In this document: positions 34,907 through 47,288 of the stretch, in pieces
How the letters are laid out: each line of letters opens with the position of its first letter
How positions within the stretch are numbered: position 1 is the first letter of the stretch
From: Nymphaea colorata
Taxonomy: Eukaryota; Streptophyta; Magnoliopsida; Nymphaeales; Nymphaeaceae
Assembly (NCBI RefSeq): GCF_008831285.2
Contig: NC_045149.1
Span: forward strand, 11,248,417-11,312,416
Length of the DNA: 64,000 nucleotides
Reading direction: 5' to 3'
Program-made: the position numbers and the translations under genes
The notes under the pieces: model-generated
The model's input: the letters and a program-made list of their open reading frames with translations, nothing else
What the model was told of the DNA's origin: nothing
Databases searched by the model: none

Positions 34907-35830
34907 TAAGGAAGCCATTAGTATCCCTATATAACACGATTTAGTTTTGAATCAATCACTTTGGCAGTAATTTGGCTTCCACAAGGACATGCAGTGACTC
35001 ATTTATATGTTCATGGCCAAGTTTATCCCTATATTTCTCTTCCATTACACTCCATTTAACTAATTCTCAACTTCTTATATACACCTTCAAAGACTGCCTC
35101 CTTACAAGAGTCGACCAACAAAATTATAATTGAAAATTTGTCCACCGGAACATCCAATCTCACAACTTTTGTCAAAATAGGAGCAGTAGGAACTCCTGGT
35201 GCTCCATTGCCAACCCATTGAAGATGCTTGGCAAGATGTTCATCCTCTGAATGAAACCATTTTCCTCTGTCAGCGTGCCTGGCGATCCTTATAAATCCAT
35301 TTTTGTACCATTTGGGAGTCAGCCTCCCGAACAAAAAGGGCACCCATGATCCATTATTTCTTCGTTAATGGATGCCCAAGCCATATGCACAAATTGTTTC
35401 TTGGTTCATTAAAGGATTACAAAGAAGCGGATGGTGCCATTGTGTTTAACAGTGACGACTAAACTCCAAAAGGAGAGCACTAGAAGTAGTTATCAGGTGG
35501 GATTCTAACATTCATGGCCATGGTGACCAGCTAACCATTACGGCCTCTCTCCATCTTCCACTTTTCCCTCAATGGGGATTTTGTCTTTCCGTTGTTTGAA
35601 GGATGATCGATAAGTAGAAAATGAGCATAAAGCAGAAAGTTAGAGACATTCACAATGAGAACAACTGAAAACTCGAACCAGTTGTATCAGAAAAACCTAA
35701 ACTTTTTTAGAGAACAATCAAACTCTCTCTTTCTCTCTCCCTGCCGCTGGCAGCCATTGTCCTCTACAATGACTGCTGGGGGGCATCCTTTTCCTGTTCT
35801 CCCCTCTACCATTTGGGTAAGGCAGTTGTT

Positions 35831-36109
35831 CACCTCCACCTCAAGCAGCCAGACACAACAACCGACAAACCGCTAGGGAACAAGGAGCCATGAATAAAAG
35901 TAGGCAAACCTAGAGCTGAGAACAACAATAATAGCCCAACAAAGAAAGCAGAAAAATGCTGAGGACACCGAGCAACAACAATAGTGGGAAGGATAAAATG
36001 GTAGAAGCAGGTGGTGACACAAAGGAGGAGGCAAGCCAAAAACGGAAGCAATAACAACCAAAATCAGTAGGAGCAGTAGGGCTGGGAATATGAAAGGCCA
36101 CAAGAAAGG
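35831..36109. other. Spacer between the inverted STAR/KH arms (copy B)
   Basis: Purine-rich spacer matching 10441-10959 but without 10682-10905. No gene. Confidence 0.5.
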
Positions 36110-36780
36110 GGGGAGTAGAAGAAGGATACAACCATCGCCTACCCAAATGACACCCACTGGCAGCCATCGTATCCTAGAGAACAATGCTGCTGGTGGCCAA
36201 GAGAGAGAGAGAGACAACGAGAGGTTGATCGGTACCTTTAAAAATCTAGGTTTTTCTCATACTCCTGATTCTTGTGTTTGGTCATTATCTTTGTGAATCA
36301 CTCCAACTATCTTCTTCATTCTCATCTTTTATCTATCTTTCATCCGTTCAGACAAGTGAAACACCAAGTGTCCATCGACGGAAAAAAGGTAGAAGGCAGA
36401 GAGAGTCGGTAACAATTATCTAGTTGCCATAGCTATGAAGAACAAAATCCCATGTGGAACCCACTTATACTACCTCCCCTTTTGGAGTTCAATCATCACC
36501 GTTCAACACAATGAGGCCATGGGAGCATAAATGAATTGTTAACATAGAGAAAAAAAGTAGGGCCATTTGTGCAGCTTTTGCCTCCTTATAGTCATTTATT
36601 GGACCAAGAAACTGTTTGTGCATCAGGATTGCCATATAGTAAGGGTGGCCGTGCATGCAGATAGAGGAAAATGGTTTCATTTGGAGGACGAACATCTTGC
36701 AAGCATCTTCAATGGTTTCGCATGGAGCACCTCCTTCCGACTACTCCTTTTATGACAAAAGTTGTGAGATTGGATGCCCC
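36110..36780 (+). pseudogene. STAR/KH pseudogene, right inverted arm, 5' part (copy B)
   Basis: The plus strand matches 10960-11728 and ends in MTKVVRLDAP, where the LTR-like element at 36781 interrupts it between the proline and the KH start. The remainder resumes at 39691. It is therefore interrupted in the codon region just before the KH fold. Confidence 0.7.
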
Positions 36781-39685
36781 TGATGCGAGCCTAAATCTGT
36801 CCCAGCCGACGATGGCCGAGGGAGAGGCCAAGGCCGGGCCAAAGGCTCGTAACCAAGGCATAAGCCTAGGCAAGGCAGGCTGAAAGTTGGCTGCCAAGCT
36901 TGAACTTTCAAGGCCAAAGGAAAACGCGGCCCATCGTGCGGCCATGGAAGGACGCCAGCCGAAGAAAAGAAGCACCGATGTGGCCGACAAGGGCAATGCA
37001 TACTCGGCCAAGATGGGTCGAGCTTGTAGGAGTCACACCAAGATGGAGATGTTGGGCGTGAGCAGCCAGGAACCTAAGGATAATATCTCTCAAGGCTCAA
37101 GGAGGCTGAATGTAGCGACAGAAGGATTTGAGCTTAGGGAGGTTAACAGAGTACTTGGAGGTGCTACAGTGGGCGATGTGGGTGGAGCACCAAGCGACCA
37201 AGTACGGGCGGAGCAGAGACAATCTTGAAGATGGGCATGGCACAGAGAAAGGACCTAGATCCAGTAGAGGTAAAGTCAAACCTAGTGTCGTGTCTAAACC
37301 CAGGTCAAACGGGGAAGTCTAACCTCGAACCTAGACAAGTTACCCCTCAGGAGCACAAAGCTCGAGTCTTTATCGAACCATGAGACGTCTCGTCTCGATT
37401 TCCTTTTTATGCACTTTGCTTATGTTGAGTCGTTTTTTATGTTTAGTCTTTAGTCTCTCGGTTCATTCCGAGAACCGGTTCTTTGTGAGTTATATAAGTT
37501 TGTTTGTAAGTTGTTTTTCAGAACGCTGAATATGAATTAAGAATGTTTGGAACGAGTGTTTCTCCTTCCCCATGTGGGAACCCATCTTCTTCCTCCCGCC
37601 CCTTCACCAGTAGCGATCGGAAATTTCCAACAAATCAGCCCGTGGTTCTGGCCGATTTGAGAAAAGGTTTGGCTTCGATCCTTGGAGGTCACCAGAATCC
37701 TCCTTGGGCGATTTCAGCCTACACGCAATTTTCCACGACCAGCATGCTTCTTCTTCACGGTGCAATTTTCCTCGACAACGGAGGTAGGTTAGAGGCCGGT
37801 TGAAGCCTCGGAAAGGCTTAGAGAAGACAAGCAGAAAGCGGCTAGTACCACCAGTGGAGAAGACCAGTCGAGAGGCTGGACTAGTACCCTCGGGCGAGAA
37901 GACCACCTAGTAGCTGGCTAGTACTTGAGCATTGACTCTGGCTGCTACAGATTGAGGTAGGCACCGTAGCATCTCCCGGTCCCTGGTTGCATCCAAGGGT
38001 AAAATTCACTCTCTCGTTGGTTCTGATAGAATCGCCAAAACCTCTGCATCATTCCGGCTAAATCTTAGCTCAATCGGACCTCAGGTGGCTGAGATATCGC
38101 ATGTGCCGGCATTCTCATTTCAGGCATTGTTAAAGGGACAGAACAGGTGGAAGTTCCAGGACACATTTGCAGAAATTCAGGGCAGTATTCACACTTTCGT
38201 TGGCTCAGTTAGGATCGCCCAGATCTTAGCTGTAGTCTGTCCAAGTTTCGTCGGATTCGGACTTGAATTGAGCGAGTTACAGCCATCGAACGGAAGCTCC
38301 TTGCTGTTGCTAGAAAACCGCACACTTCTATCTTTCCAGTGAAACCAGATGGACTTCAATAATTGGCAAGGGCATCCTGGTCTTTTGAGCCACAAAACGA
38401 GTTAAGACAAGGAAGGTGAGCAGTAACAGTTACACGCAGCTGCCTCTCTTGAGCTCCTTGCTTTTAAACCGAGAGTTACAAGGCTCCCAAGCTCTTCCAA
38501 TCCCCACCATCCAAGCCACCACGTGTCATCATCCAAGGCCAAGAGGCCACTCGCATATCACAACCTCCAAAGGGGATTAAATTCCCTTTCCTCGCACCAC
38601 CTCCTCCATCATGAAGCCATAAAAGTGAGTAACCCCTCTCCTTGCCAAGTGTTGAACACCTCTACCCGTTGGACTCCCTTCCTTTCATAACTGTTCCTAA
38701 AACCCCACAAGCTCAAGGATCATCATCCCTTGGCTCACCACCTAGCTCCTCTCATCATTAACCCTCTTGAAGTCCCCCCACTGTGAGTCATAACTCCAAC
38801 TCTAATGCATCACCACATCTCGCATGACCCTTAAGCCTAGTCGTTGCATTAACCCCATTTCACTTGGCCCTACTCAAGCCAACCCACTACTGTAACAGCT
38901 TAGACCGACCTAACCCATACCGAGCTCACCTCCTCATTCTGAGGTCAGCCTTACCCCTTGGAGTCCATTAGTTAGGTTCATCTCCAAGGCTGTTCGTGTT
39001 CAGATTGGAGCTATGAGTTCAGCAGGTGACAACTTCACAAGGCCTTATTGCTGCAACTCATAGCCTATAGCAGCCGATCGACCTTGCAGGTGCCTAGGCG
39101 ACCACGGCCAGGCGGGCCGAGCCACTACCTCCTCACCACTGTGCTACGATATCTGAGAGTGGCTTTGCTACTAAATTTCTCTCAGATCCAATTGGTGAAT
39201 AGGCCGACATCTCTTCGGCCAAGTAAACTCTAAACACCCTATAGAACGTGGGAATCAGGTGCAATTTATTTCCAAGCTAGGCCTAGCCTACTGCGACCGT
39301 CGGCAGTTCCTCCAAGGTAGTTTTCTAAGGACAGCTACGGGTTAGCGAGACCACCAAGGGAAAGGGCGTGGCTTGGCCGTTCTTAGGCATGTATGGAATG
39401 GTTTGTATGTCATTGTTGAGTGAGTTGTGAGAGAATACTTTGTATCACTCGCGATTGTACAAGCCTTGATCCCCTTAGTGTTGTAGTAGGTTTTAACTCT
39501 TGGTTTGGGAAAATGCACTTGTATCTTCTACCCAAGGAACTATTAAGTCGGGGTTGCTGTACGGCAGGGATAAGTTTTGTAATATAATTTGTTTTTGTTT
39601 GAGTCTACGGCTCCCTCGAGTTATCTTGGGGAGGGACCGACACTAGGTCAGTGGATTTGTCAATGCCGGATCTAGGGTCCCATCA
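36781..39685 (+). mobile_element. Long solo LTR-like element 1
   Basis: This 2905-bp insertion starts TGATG, ends CATCA and is flanked by GCCCC (36776-36780 and 39686-39690); the single GCCCC is at 11724-11728. It has a TATA box (37490-37497) but no protein-coding domain and no internal pair of direct repeats. I read it as a solo LTR left by recombination. Words such as GTTGAGTGAGTTGTGAG and GTAGTAGGTT near its end, and GGGTGGAGCA near 37180, recur in element 2 (40342-44182), so the two belong to one diverged family. Lineage is not determined; plus orientation is from the TATA box. Confidence 0.8.
37490..37497 (+). promoter_or_regulatory. TATA box in solo LTR-like element 1
   Basis: TTATATAAG, about 710 bp from the element's left end, followed by sequence without a long frame. 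Confidence 0.45.
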
Positions 39686-39690
39686 GCCCC

Positions 39691-40150
39691 TGTGAACAAT
39701 TTTTCAATTATAATTTTCTTGGTCGACTCCTAGGAGCAAGGAGGAACTCTTTCAAGAGAGTTGAAGCTATGAAGTAGTGTAGAGTGTATATAAGAGGTCA
39801 AGGCTAGCTTAGTTCAAGACCTGTAAGGGAAGAGAAACCCACAGACAAACCTAGCTATGAACATCTAAATGAGCCACTGCATGTCCTTGTAGAAGCCAAA
39901 TTACCTGCCAAGGTGATTGATTCAAAACTAAATAATGTTGTTGGGATACTAGGGCATCTCGTAGAGTTGTTTGATGAATCTTTAGATTACTACAAGATGC
40001 AGCTTGTTGAGTGGCGCTCTTAGAGATGAGAGCCCACACATGAGTCTTGAGCGTCTCACCCTTAAGAGTAGGCATGAACTGCACTAAAATTGTGTATCAG
40101 CAGTATGCATTATGGCTACACATGGTAGCTCTGTGAAGACCACTTAAAGG
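39691..40150 (+). pseudogene. STAR/KH pseudogene, right inverted arm, 3' part (copy B)
   Basis: Resumes after the LTR-like insertion with frameshifted NYNF and VEAKLP-type sequence, matching 11729-12190. Several new stops relative to copy A. Confidence 0.6.
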
Positions 40151-40341
40151 GGAGAGGGAGAATGCAATGACAGGCACATCGAGCTCTTCATCTCTTCGAT
40201 TTTAAGTAGGGTAAAACAGAGATCAATAAAAAGGGAATAATGTCTTTAATCTGAGCCATTTGATTTGGCCCGATTGGATTGCTTACGTTATTCCACCATG
40301 ATTTGGGAAAATAGTGTCTGCCAAAAGCTGGTCTCTCTCTC

Positions 40342-43300
40342 TGTTACGGCCCAATCTATAGGTCTGAACCCAGCTGAGTCCGAGCAGGCAGAACCCAGTC
40401 ACCGTGGGCGCAGATCCCCAGTCATGATGGCTCAGGCTCTACAGGATAGTGCAGAAACGCCCCAGTTGGTTAAGGCATCACTCGAACAGGTTGTAGTGGG
40501 AGGAGTGGGTGGAGCAACAAGGTCTGACTGCATGCTTCAAATGGATATTCCTCAAGGCCATTCTGAACTTATTGTAGGACTCACTGAGTTAGACAAGTCT
40601 AAACCTAGCGCGAGTCCAAAACCCGTGGCCCTTCAGGCAATCTAGGACCATGGATCCTAGGCAAGTTGCCAGGCCACTGCGGTCTAGCCCAGCACCAAAT
40701 CCGAAGTTCGGGTGGTTACCCGAACGAGGTCCCCACCTTAGGCTCACAAGGCTCAAGGGCGGTTCAATTTTAGTTGGGTGCTAAGCCCGTTTTCCTTTTA
40801 ACACATTTTGCTTTAGTATTTGGATTTGGATTACAAGCATTGTAATAATGGAGTGGGTTTATGCTCTGATTTGATTCCATTGTGATTTGGGTAGTAGGAA
40901 CTGGTTCGGATCTTGTGAACCGCGTCCATTTAGGCTTTGTATATATTCTTTTGGATCCATGTACAGGATATGCAATTTTTGGTTAATGAATTCATTTTGA
41001 GAATTTCACCCTCTCTCTTCTCGTGCTCTCCCTCTCTCTCTTGCGCACTCCCCCTCTTTCGTGGAAATGTTTCCCTTCTCCCCCTCACGCCCCCTCTCCT
41101 CGCGGTGCATTCCCCTCTACCGAACCTCTTTCGGTGTTTCGACGGCCTTTCCTCCTTCTCCCCCTCGATTTCTACCTTCTTCCTCAATCCAATTGGCCAA
41201 CAGACTACGGCAAGGAACCTCTTGAAGCTCCGGCGACTAGCGGTGATCTTGACCACGTGCATCCCCCACGAATCTACAAGAAGAAGACACTTGTACCTTT
41301 GTCTAGTCACCATGGGTGTTGAAAGGCCAGGTCCTCACCGGGAAGATTGATGGCGAAAGAGAAATCAGACGACTTCAATATTGACATTCAAAGGTTAGTC
41401 TTTGGATTCTTAGTTGATTACAAGAGTTGTGTTGGGAAGGCTTATTGGGAGGGTTCTTCCATGGGCACGGTTCCTCCCTCGGCATACCCGAGAGTTGCAT
41501 CCAGTTGTCTCACGTAGAAACCTTCACTAAGATGTCTCTTACATGTCTTGGAGTCATCTATTGATCTTTAGATTTAATCTAAGAAAGTCTTAAGAAGTTG
41601 AACGATGAAGAACCCCCAAATTCTGTCAAAGTAACTCTTGGGTTCTCCCCTTTGGCTCACGGTCCAGCAGCACAAAGACTCTCAAAAATCATATAACCAG
41701 GCATGGTTTGAATCGATAAAATATCCCAAAAGCACCGCCTTGGCGAAAGGTACAATATATCCAAATTCGAGCATGTTTGGACGGCTAAAAGAGGAGTTCG
41801 GCCATCGGTAGGAATTCCTGTTTTCCAGTGGCTGCTGCCATAATTCCAGCCACCGCTGCAAGTCCTGACGAAGAAGACAATATTGCCCTCGGTGTCCTCA
41901 AGGTCCCGGTCAGCTTCATTAAGGGCAAAATGGTCAAATCGGCATCGCAAGCTAACCCTAGCCGCCAGCGCTCAAGAGGAAAGATCGTCACTCGCCGGCA
42001 CCAAAACCAGTAAGTCCCTCCTTGCCATAGCTCGGATCCATCTCAGCCACACGAACCTCCACGTGTCCTTCATCCGTGCACCCTCATCCTCCACGTCGCC
42101 ACCTTCCTAAGTGTCCCTTTCCCGCCTAGATCTAGCTCAAATCCACAAGATCCCCAAGCGATTTCCTCTTTCCTAATTCATAGACAAGGAGATCTCACCG
42201 CCCACATCTTTCCATCCTCATCACCTTTCCACGTAAGCCAACCCTAACCCGCATTCCATCTTGGCCCTTCGCTAATCCACGTGTCATTATCACGTAGTCC
42301 TAACCACCACCTCACCTGCCATGTCACCCATTTGGTCCCACGTCCCAACGCGTCATCCCCACGTGGCATCCACGTTGATCCCCTTGGCTCCATTTGTGGA
42401 AACCCTCCACCAGCACGCAATCTCCCTTCCTTTTCCTTCTCCCTCGCCACCTTTTCCATATCCTTTACCAAATCTGCACGCTATCTCCGCCCTCCATCTC
42501 TGCCATGTGTCCCCCTCTGAGCACGAGGAGATCCCGTCCAGCTCCTCCTTGATCCTCGACAAGATCTCTTGGACCCGCCGCACATCCCTTCTCCTAATCA
42601 TTAGGAAAGAAGCGTATCTCTTTCCTTTTTCGCTAGTTTCCCTCTAGCGATTCTCTTGTGGTTGTTGATTCAGCCACGTGTCCTCATCCCCGAGCGCAAC
42701 CCTCCTAGGCAAGACCAGCCTAGCCCTACCCCATTTCCCTTAGACACCCTCATGCGCCACCTCATCCTCCATCTTAGGAAATACCCTAGCCGTTAGCCTC
42801 CCTTGTCCGAATTAGACAAGTCCATCCCGTGTGGTCTCTTCCACTAATTTAGGAAGGTCACTAGCCACTGCCTACTGCCTACCCTCTCACCCCCTTAGCG
42901 AAACCCTAGCAGCCACTTGCCTTCCAAGTGGGCCCCCTTGACTTTGGCCCCAGCCTTCACCCATCTCTCACCTATCTTCCAAACCTCCCTCACCCAGTCA
43001 AACTCGAACTAAGCCTTGGCCAACTTGACCGACCGCACCTTAAACTATCACCTCACCCCACTCATCCAAGCCTACCTCCTTGCTTAGTCAACTTGGATTT
43101 AACCTAAAAGCCCTCTTGACCTAGCCTACCCGAACTTAACCTCATCTCAACTTGTCCTAGCCCACCTCTAGAGACCATCCGAACCTAACCCCAGCCCGAT
43201 CCTTAGTTAGGACTAGGTTCCTTGCCGGCTAGCTCACTCTCTTGCTAGTTGGTCTTCACGTGGCCAAGCCACACCCGAAGGCAGGCAGGTGCTGTCGCCA

Positions 43301-44182
43301 TCTTAGCGACAGACCCCTCGGCACATCCAGCAGCTCCCATGCCCGCGGCAGCCTCCGGCCCATCCGACAGCCCGCTGGTGCCGTCCTCGCAACAGAGCCC
43401 GCGGCCAGCTTGGCCGCACCTTCTTTGGCATCCAACAGTAGGTGGTTGTCTCTTTCCGCGCGACAGCCCTCCGGCAGCAGATGGCTGCGAAGACCCGGGT
43501 CTCTCCGTCCCTCTTCGGCCACTGTGACCATTTATCCTCTGCTCTCCTCTGCGGGTCCGAATGCAGGCGGCAGTCCCTTAGCAGCACCTACGGGGATCCT
43601 CAAGTGGACTTCCGGTACCGTTGCTGCAATACCCAGGGCTTGCCCTTTCATCCCATGGTCTTACTTCCGGTTGCACCAAGGATAGCCTTGGCCGATAACA
43701 TTTCCATGATACCCCTTGTAGCTTCAAGGTTGGTAGTTTTTTAGGTTCTTGTTATTTTGCTTTGATTTCTTACTTTAGCCCGGCTTCAGCCTTTGCCCTT
43801 GATCGTGGTACCTCGGAGGTGCAAGTGTCAAAGACACGACCACAGAGGACGTGACCTACCTATTTGGATATGTGCGTGGTTTGCACGTTAGCTTATGGTT
43901 TGTTGAGTGAGTTGTGAGTGATCATTTGTATTGCACGCGTTTGTAATTGCCTCACAACCTCGTAGATCTCTGTAGTAGGTTGTGGACTAGTTAGGCTTTT
44001 GGGATACCCTACTTGTACTCACCTTCCTATCGGGTTTGCACTAGGGTCCTGTCCGGCCGGGTAGCTCTCTTGTATTTCATTTGTTTAGGATTTTTGGTTT
44101 TTGGATTGTCCTCAAGAAGGTCTTGGGAATTAGGATTCTCGATTGGTTTGTGCTTTCTAGCCACAACCGTTCGGGTCCTAAC
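40342..44182 (+). mobile_element. Long solo LTR-like element 2
   Basis: This roughly 3.84-kb insertion lies in the CT microsatellite that is uninterrupted at about 12370-12400. It begins TGTTACGGCC and ends near CCTAAC, with CTCTC on both sides, so the exact right end is ambiguous in the repeat. A TATA-like TGTATATATTC lies near 40939. The interior is unusually C/T-rich with many polypyrimidine stretches. Shared words link it with element 1. Long frames at 40937-41350, 42281-42647 and 43242-43744 are low-complexity and lack domains. Confidence 0.7.
40939..40949 (+). promoter_or_regulatory. TATA-like box in solo LTR-like element 2
   Basis: TGTATATATTC, about 600 bp from the left end, in a position comparable to the TATA box of element 1. 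Confidence 0.4.
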
Positions 44183-45983
44183 TCTCTCTCTCTCTCTCTC
44201 TCTCTTTCATGTGTGTGTGTATGCTGGGTTGGGAGGACGGCATGGTAGGCTTCAAGTCTACCACCATTTTTGTATATTAAATGTGGGAAGATATTTCAAT
44301 GGCCTTCTTGGCCACTGTAGGTGTGTGGATGTTTTCATAAAACTAGATTTTTTTTCTATTTTATTGTGCTTTCAGGTACTATAATAGCCTTTTTCGTGTC
44401 ATTCAGACAAAAAAAGTTTTGAATTTTGAAGGAGCAGTGTATCCATTTCCAAGAATAAAGGTTCTCAAATCAACAAATACGTTCAATCACCCACATGTTG
44501 ATTTATTATATACATGAATTCCAGTATCGGAAATGGATTTGACCTCAATTGAAAATGCAAGAGTAAACTGAACAGCAAGTAGGAGGTGATAATTTCATTT
44601 CTATATTATAAATCTTCATTTTCTATTGAAGAAATGAATAGGTGTTTTCTGCTATATATTGATTGGCTAAATCTTTTAATTCCACACAATCAAGTTTTAC
44701 AACCTATTTTTCCAACCATTTCTTTCTAGACTCATAAGGATTGGAAATTAACGGTGGACGTCAGAGCCATCATGGGACCTGCCGTACAATGGGCTAGGCT
44801 CGGGTCCACAATTTGGCCCATTGGTAGGGTTGAAAAGCATCGGGGACCCAATTTGTTAGGGTGCACTACACCATAAATAGGTTTTAAAGACACTCTTTGT
44901 GCCTGGCACATGGATGACCACGCATTGGGACTGACCCATTGTATAAAATGTTGCATGAAAATTCATATAACATGCTTCACAAGCTTTTCCTTTCCTGCAT
45001 GGTCAAGGGCAAGCAGGTGAGTTGTTTGGTTAGCAAAAATCAAAGAGAAAGCAAGTGAGCCACATGGTAAAAACTTGTCTTCCATGCTTCATTGCATTAT
45101 TCCTCCTCCCCATATGTTGATGCTTCTTGCCGTTTGGATTGTATAGAAAGAAATCATCTACAACAAAATTTTCCTGACTATCTGTCCAAGGGCATTTGTT
45201 CCCCTCCCTACTCTCCCTCGCTTCCTGCTAGTGATGATCCTTGCCATTTTTTGTCTGACAGCTGATGGATCTGCCCAACTTAACAAAATGTGAACAATCA
45301 ATCTGCCTTTCTCAAGTATGGCCCTTTGTCTTGACGAGCAAATTCTAGAAGGCCTCCATTGGGATTTGATGGGACAAAACTTTAAAAGGGTAACTTACTA
45401 TGAGTACCGTTATAATAATTTTGTACTATTCGATTAACTGAGGTGTGTGAGCTTCTTATTTTTCCAAAGTGGCCATGGGAGGTGAAATGGCAAAAAAGAT
45501 ATTAAAAAACAAAGTATCCACTCAGATTATTACCCTTTTTAAAGGGCGCAGAGCATGGCACTTCTCTTTCCCTTCAGTGGTCCTACATGTTTGATAAACC
45601 TTGGATTTAACTAAGGATCTTTTGCCACATCAGGCAAAACTTAGATTGAAAGAAAATGAAAAAAATAGTATTTCGTTGCAGGCATTCTTGAAAGATACCA
45701 AAATAAATAAGAACCATTAATGAGGATAAGAGCAAAGACCACATAGAATTGAGAGTCTTGGCACCATCTTGCTAGCTGCCCAAAATGCACAGACTCTCAA
45801 GCTCACAAACCAGTTTGGTTGTTACACTTGAATGGTGTTTGATGACAGGAATGACTCATAAAGGAATAGGTCTCCTTGATTTTTTTAAATTGCTATCAAA
45901 TGCCGTTCGTTGAAAAGGATGGATAACAAGGACAGTGGAACAAAGAAAATAAATACTCTGCCCATCCCACGCTGTTTTGTAGT
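44183..45983. other. No supported gene (copy B)
   Basis: Counterpart of 12390-14488. It starts with the right direct repeat (CT/GT tract, then TAGGCTTCAAGTCTACC). A MITE-like piece lies at about 45835-45905. Confidence 0.5.
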
Positions 45984-45991
45984 TATCTTGG
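45984..45991 (+). repeat. 8-bp target-site duplication (left) of hAT element
   Basis: TATCTTGG, repeated at 49574-49581; unoccupied single copy at 14489-14496. Confidence 0.97.
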
Positions 45992-47288
45992 TAGGGCTGC
46001 ACAACGAGTCGAGCCAACTCGGGCTCGACTCGAACTCGCTCGAAAAAGCTCGGCTCGAGCTCAACTCATTTATAAACGAGACGAGTTCGAGCTGAAAGTT
46101 AAGCTCGAGTCAATAAACGAGTCGAGTTCGAGTTGCAAGAACTCGACTCGTTTAAACTCGACTCAACTCGTTAATTCAAAATTAGATGAACCGGTTTTCG
46201 AAACCGGTTCAGCGGTTTAGGGTAAAATTTTTTCTTTGGCTCTCGTCTTATCGTCTAATCTCAAATTTCAATCCCGCGCCGTCTGCTCTGTCCTCTCTCC
46301 CTTGGCTCTCGTCTTCTCAATCCCGCGCCCTCTGCTCTTCCCCTCTTCCATCGATGAGAGGCTCTCTCTCTTCCGCTGCTCCGCAAAGTCGCAGACCGTT
46401 GCTGGCTTGCTGCCTGCCGCCGGTGCCTTCTCTTGCCGCTGGCCCCCACGCCCCACCCCACTCTCGCTGCTGCTGCCTGACCTCACAGCTTGCTGGACTC
46501 CTACTCCCTCCTTCATGCCAGCCGCCAGGTATGTCTTCAACCTTTGTTTCTTCCTTGTTCTTCTTATTCTTCCTCCTCTTCCCAACTGATTTTGCCCAAA
46601 TGCCGCTGCTGCCTCAGTCAGACGACGCATCTGTCGCCTTTCCCCTTCTCTCGTTGTTGCTGCCTCACAGCCTTAGGTGCGTCCCTCTCACTCTTGCTGG
46701 ATTCCTGCTCCAGCCTTCACGCCAGGTACCCCTTCAGCGGCTCAGCCTTCCTTTCTTCTTCTTCTTGTCGTTCTTCTTCTTCTTCCTCCCCCAACTGATT
46801 TTGCCTGCTGCTGCCTCAGTCAGAGGCATCCATTGCATTTCCCCTTATCTAGTTTACTTGCTCTAACTTGGGTTGCAAACTTGAATGTGCAGACCTTCTG
46901 CTGCAATAATATTAGGTGGTGGAGCTGGAAGCTTGGAACTCGCCTTTACCCACTTACCCGAAGAAGAGCAAAGCCTGCGGTATGCAAGTCTGATCTGCCT
47001 TGGTAAATCCAGTAGATTCATTCCTTTTTTATGTTGATATTTGGTTGTTTTCTTTGTTTCGTCTTCACGTGCTATGTAGCAGTTTCCAGTAGAGTCATTA
47101 TCTTCATTTTCATTACTGTTTTACTTCACGTGCTATGTAGCAGTTTTCAGGAATATCAATGGCTATGTCTAGATGGGCATGTTTCAGATATGTTTGTTCA
47201 AATGGAATCCAGTCAATTGTGATTCAATCTGCTTTAGTTGTTATATAGTTATTGATTTATTGCATGCTTCCTTTGAGACAAATTTATG

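Larger units (their letters stand above)
34060..35830 (-). pseudogene. STAR/KH RNA-binding protein pseudogene, left inverted arm (copy B)
   Basis: The minus strand carries WVGNGAPGVPTAPILTKVV and RLDVPVDKF in one frame (35220-35130), then NYNFVGRLL in the next frame (KH start, near-consensus), and at 34195-34110 NGTLREERQTSLSVSPFNST, a good match to the C-terminal tail of plant STAR proteins. The upstream peptide LTPKWYKNGFIRIARHADRG is also open but I cannot place it. The KH middle is frameshifted and the arm is interrupted by the Tourist-like MITE at 34254-34906. Inverted partner: 36110-36780 plus 39691-40150. Confidence 0.7.

Noticed and set aside
36887-37228. 113-codon frame in LTR-like element 1
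   Set aside because: Inside an LTR, no recognisable domain and not conserved in the related element 2.
43242-43744. Frames up to 147 codons on both strands
   Set aside because: Inside the LTR-like element 2, low-complexity Pro/Ser/Arg text in both directions, with no motif and no upstream signals.
46186-46866. 226-codon frame at the left of the hAT element
   Set aside because: Ser/Pro/Leu/Phe-rich translation of a CT-rich leader containing an internal direct repeat. No BED finger or other transposase motif.
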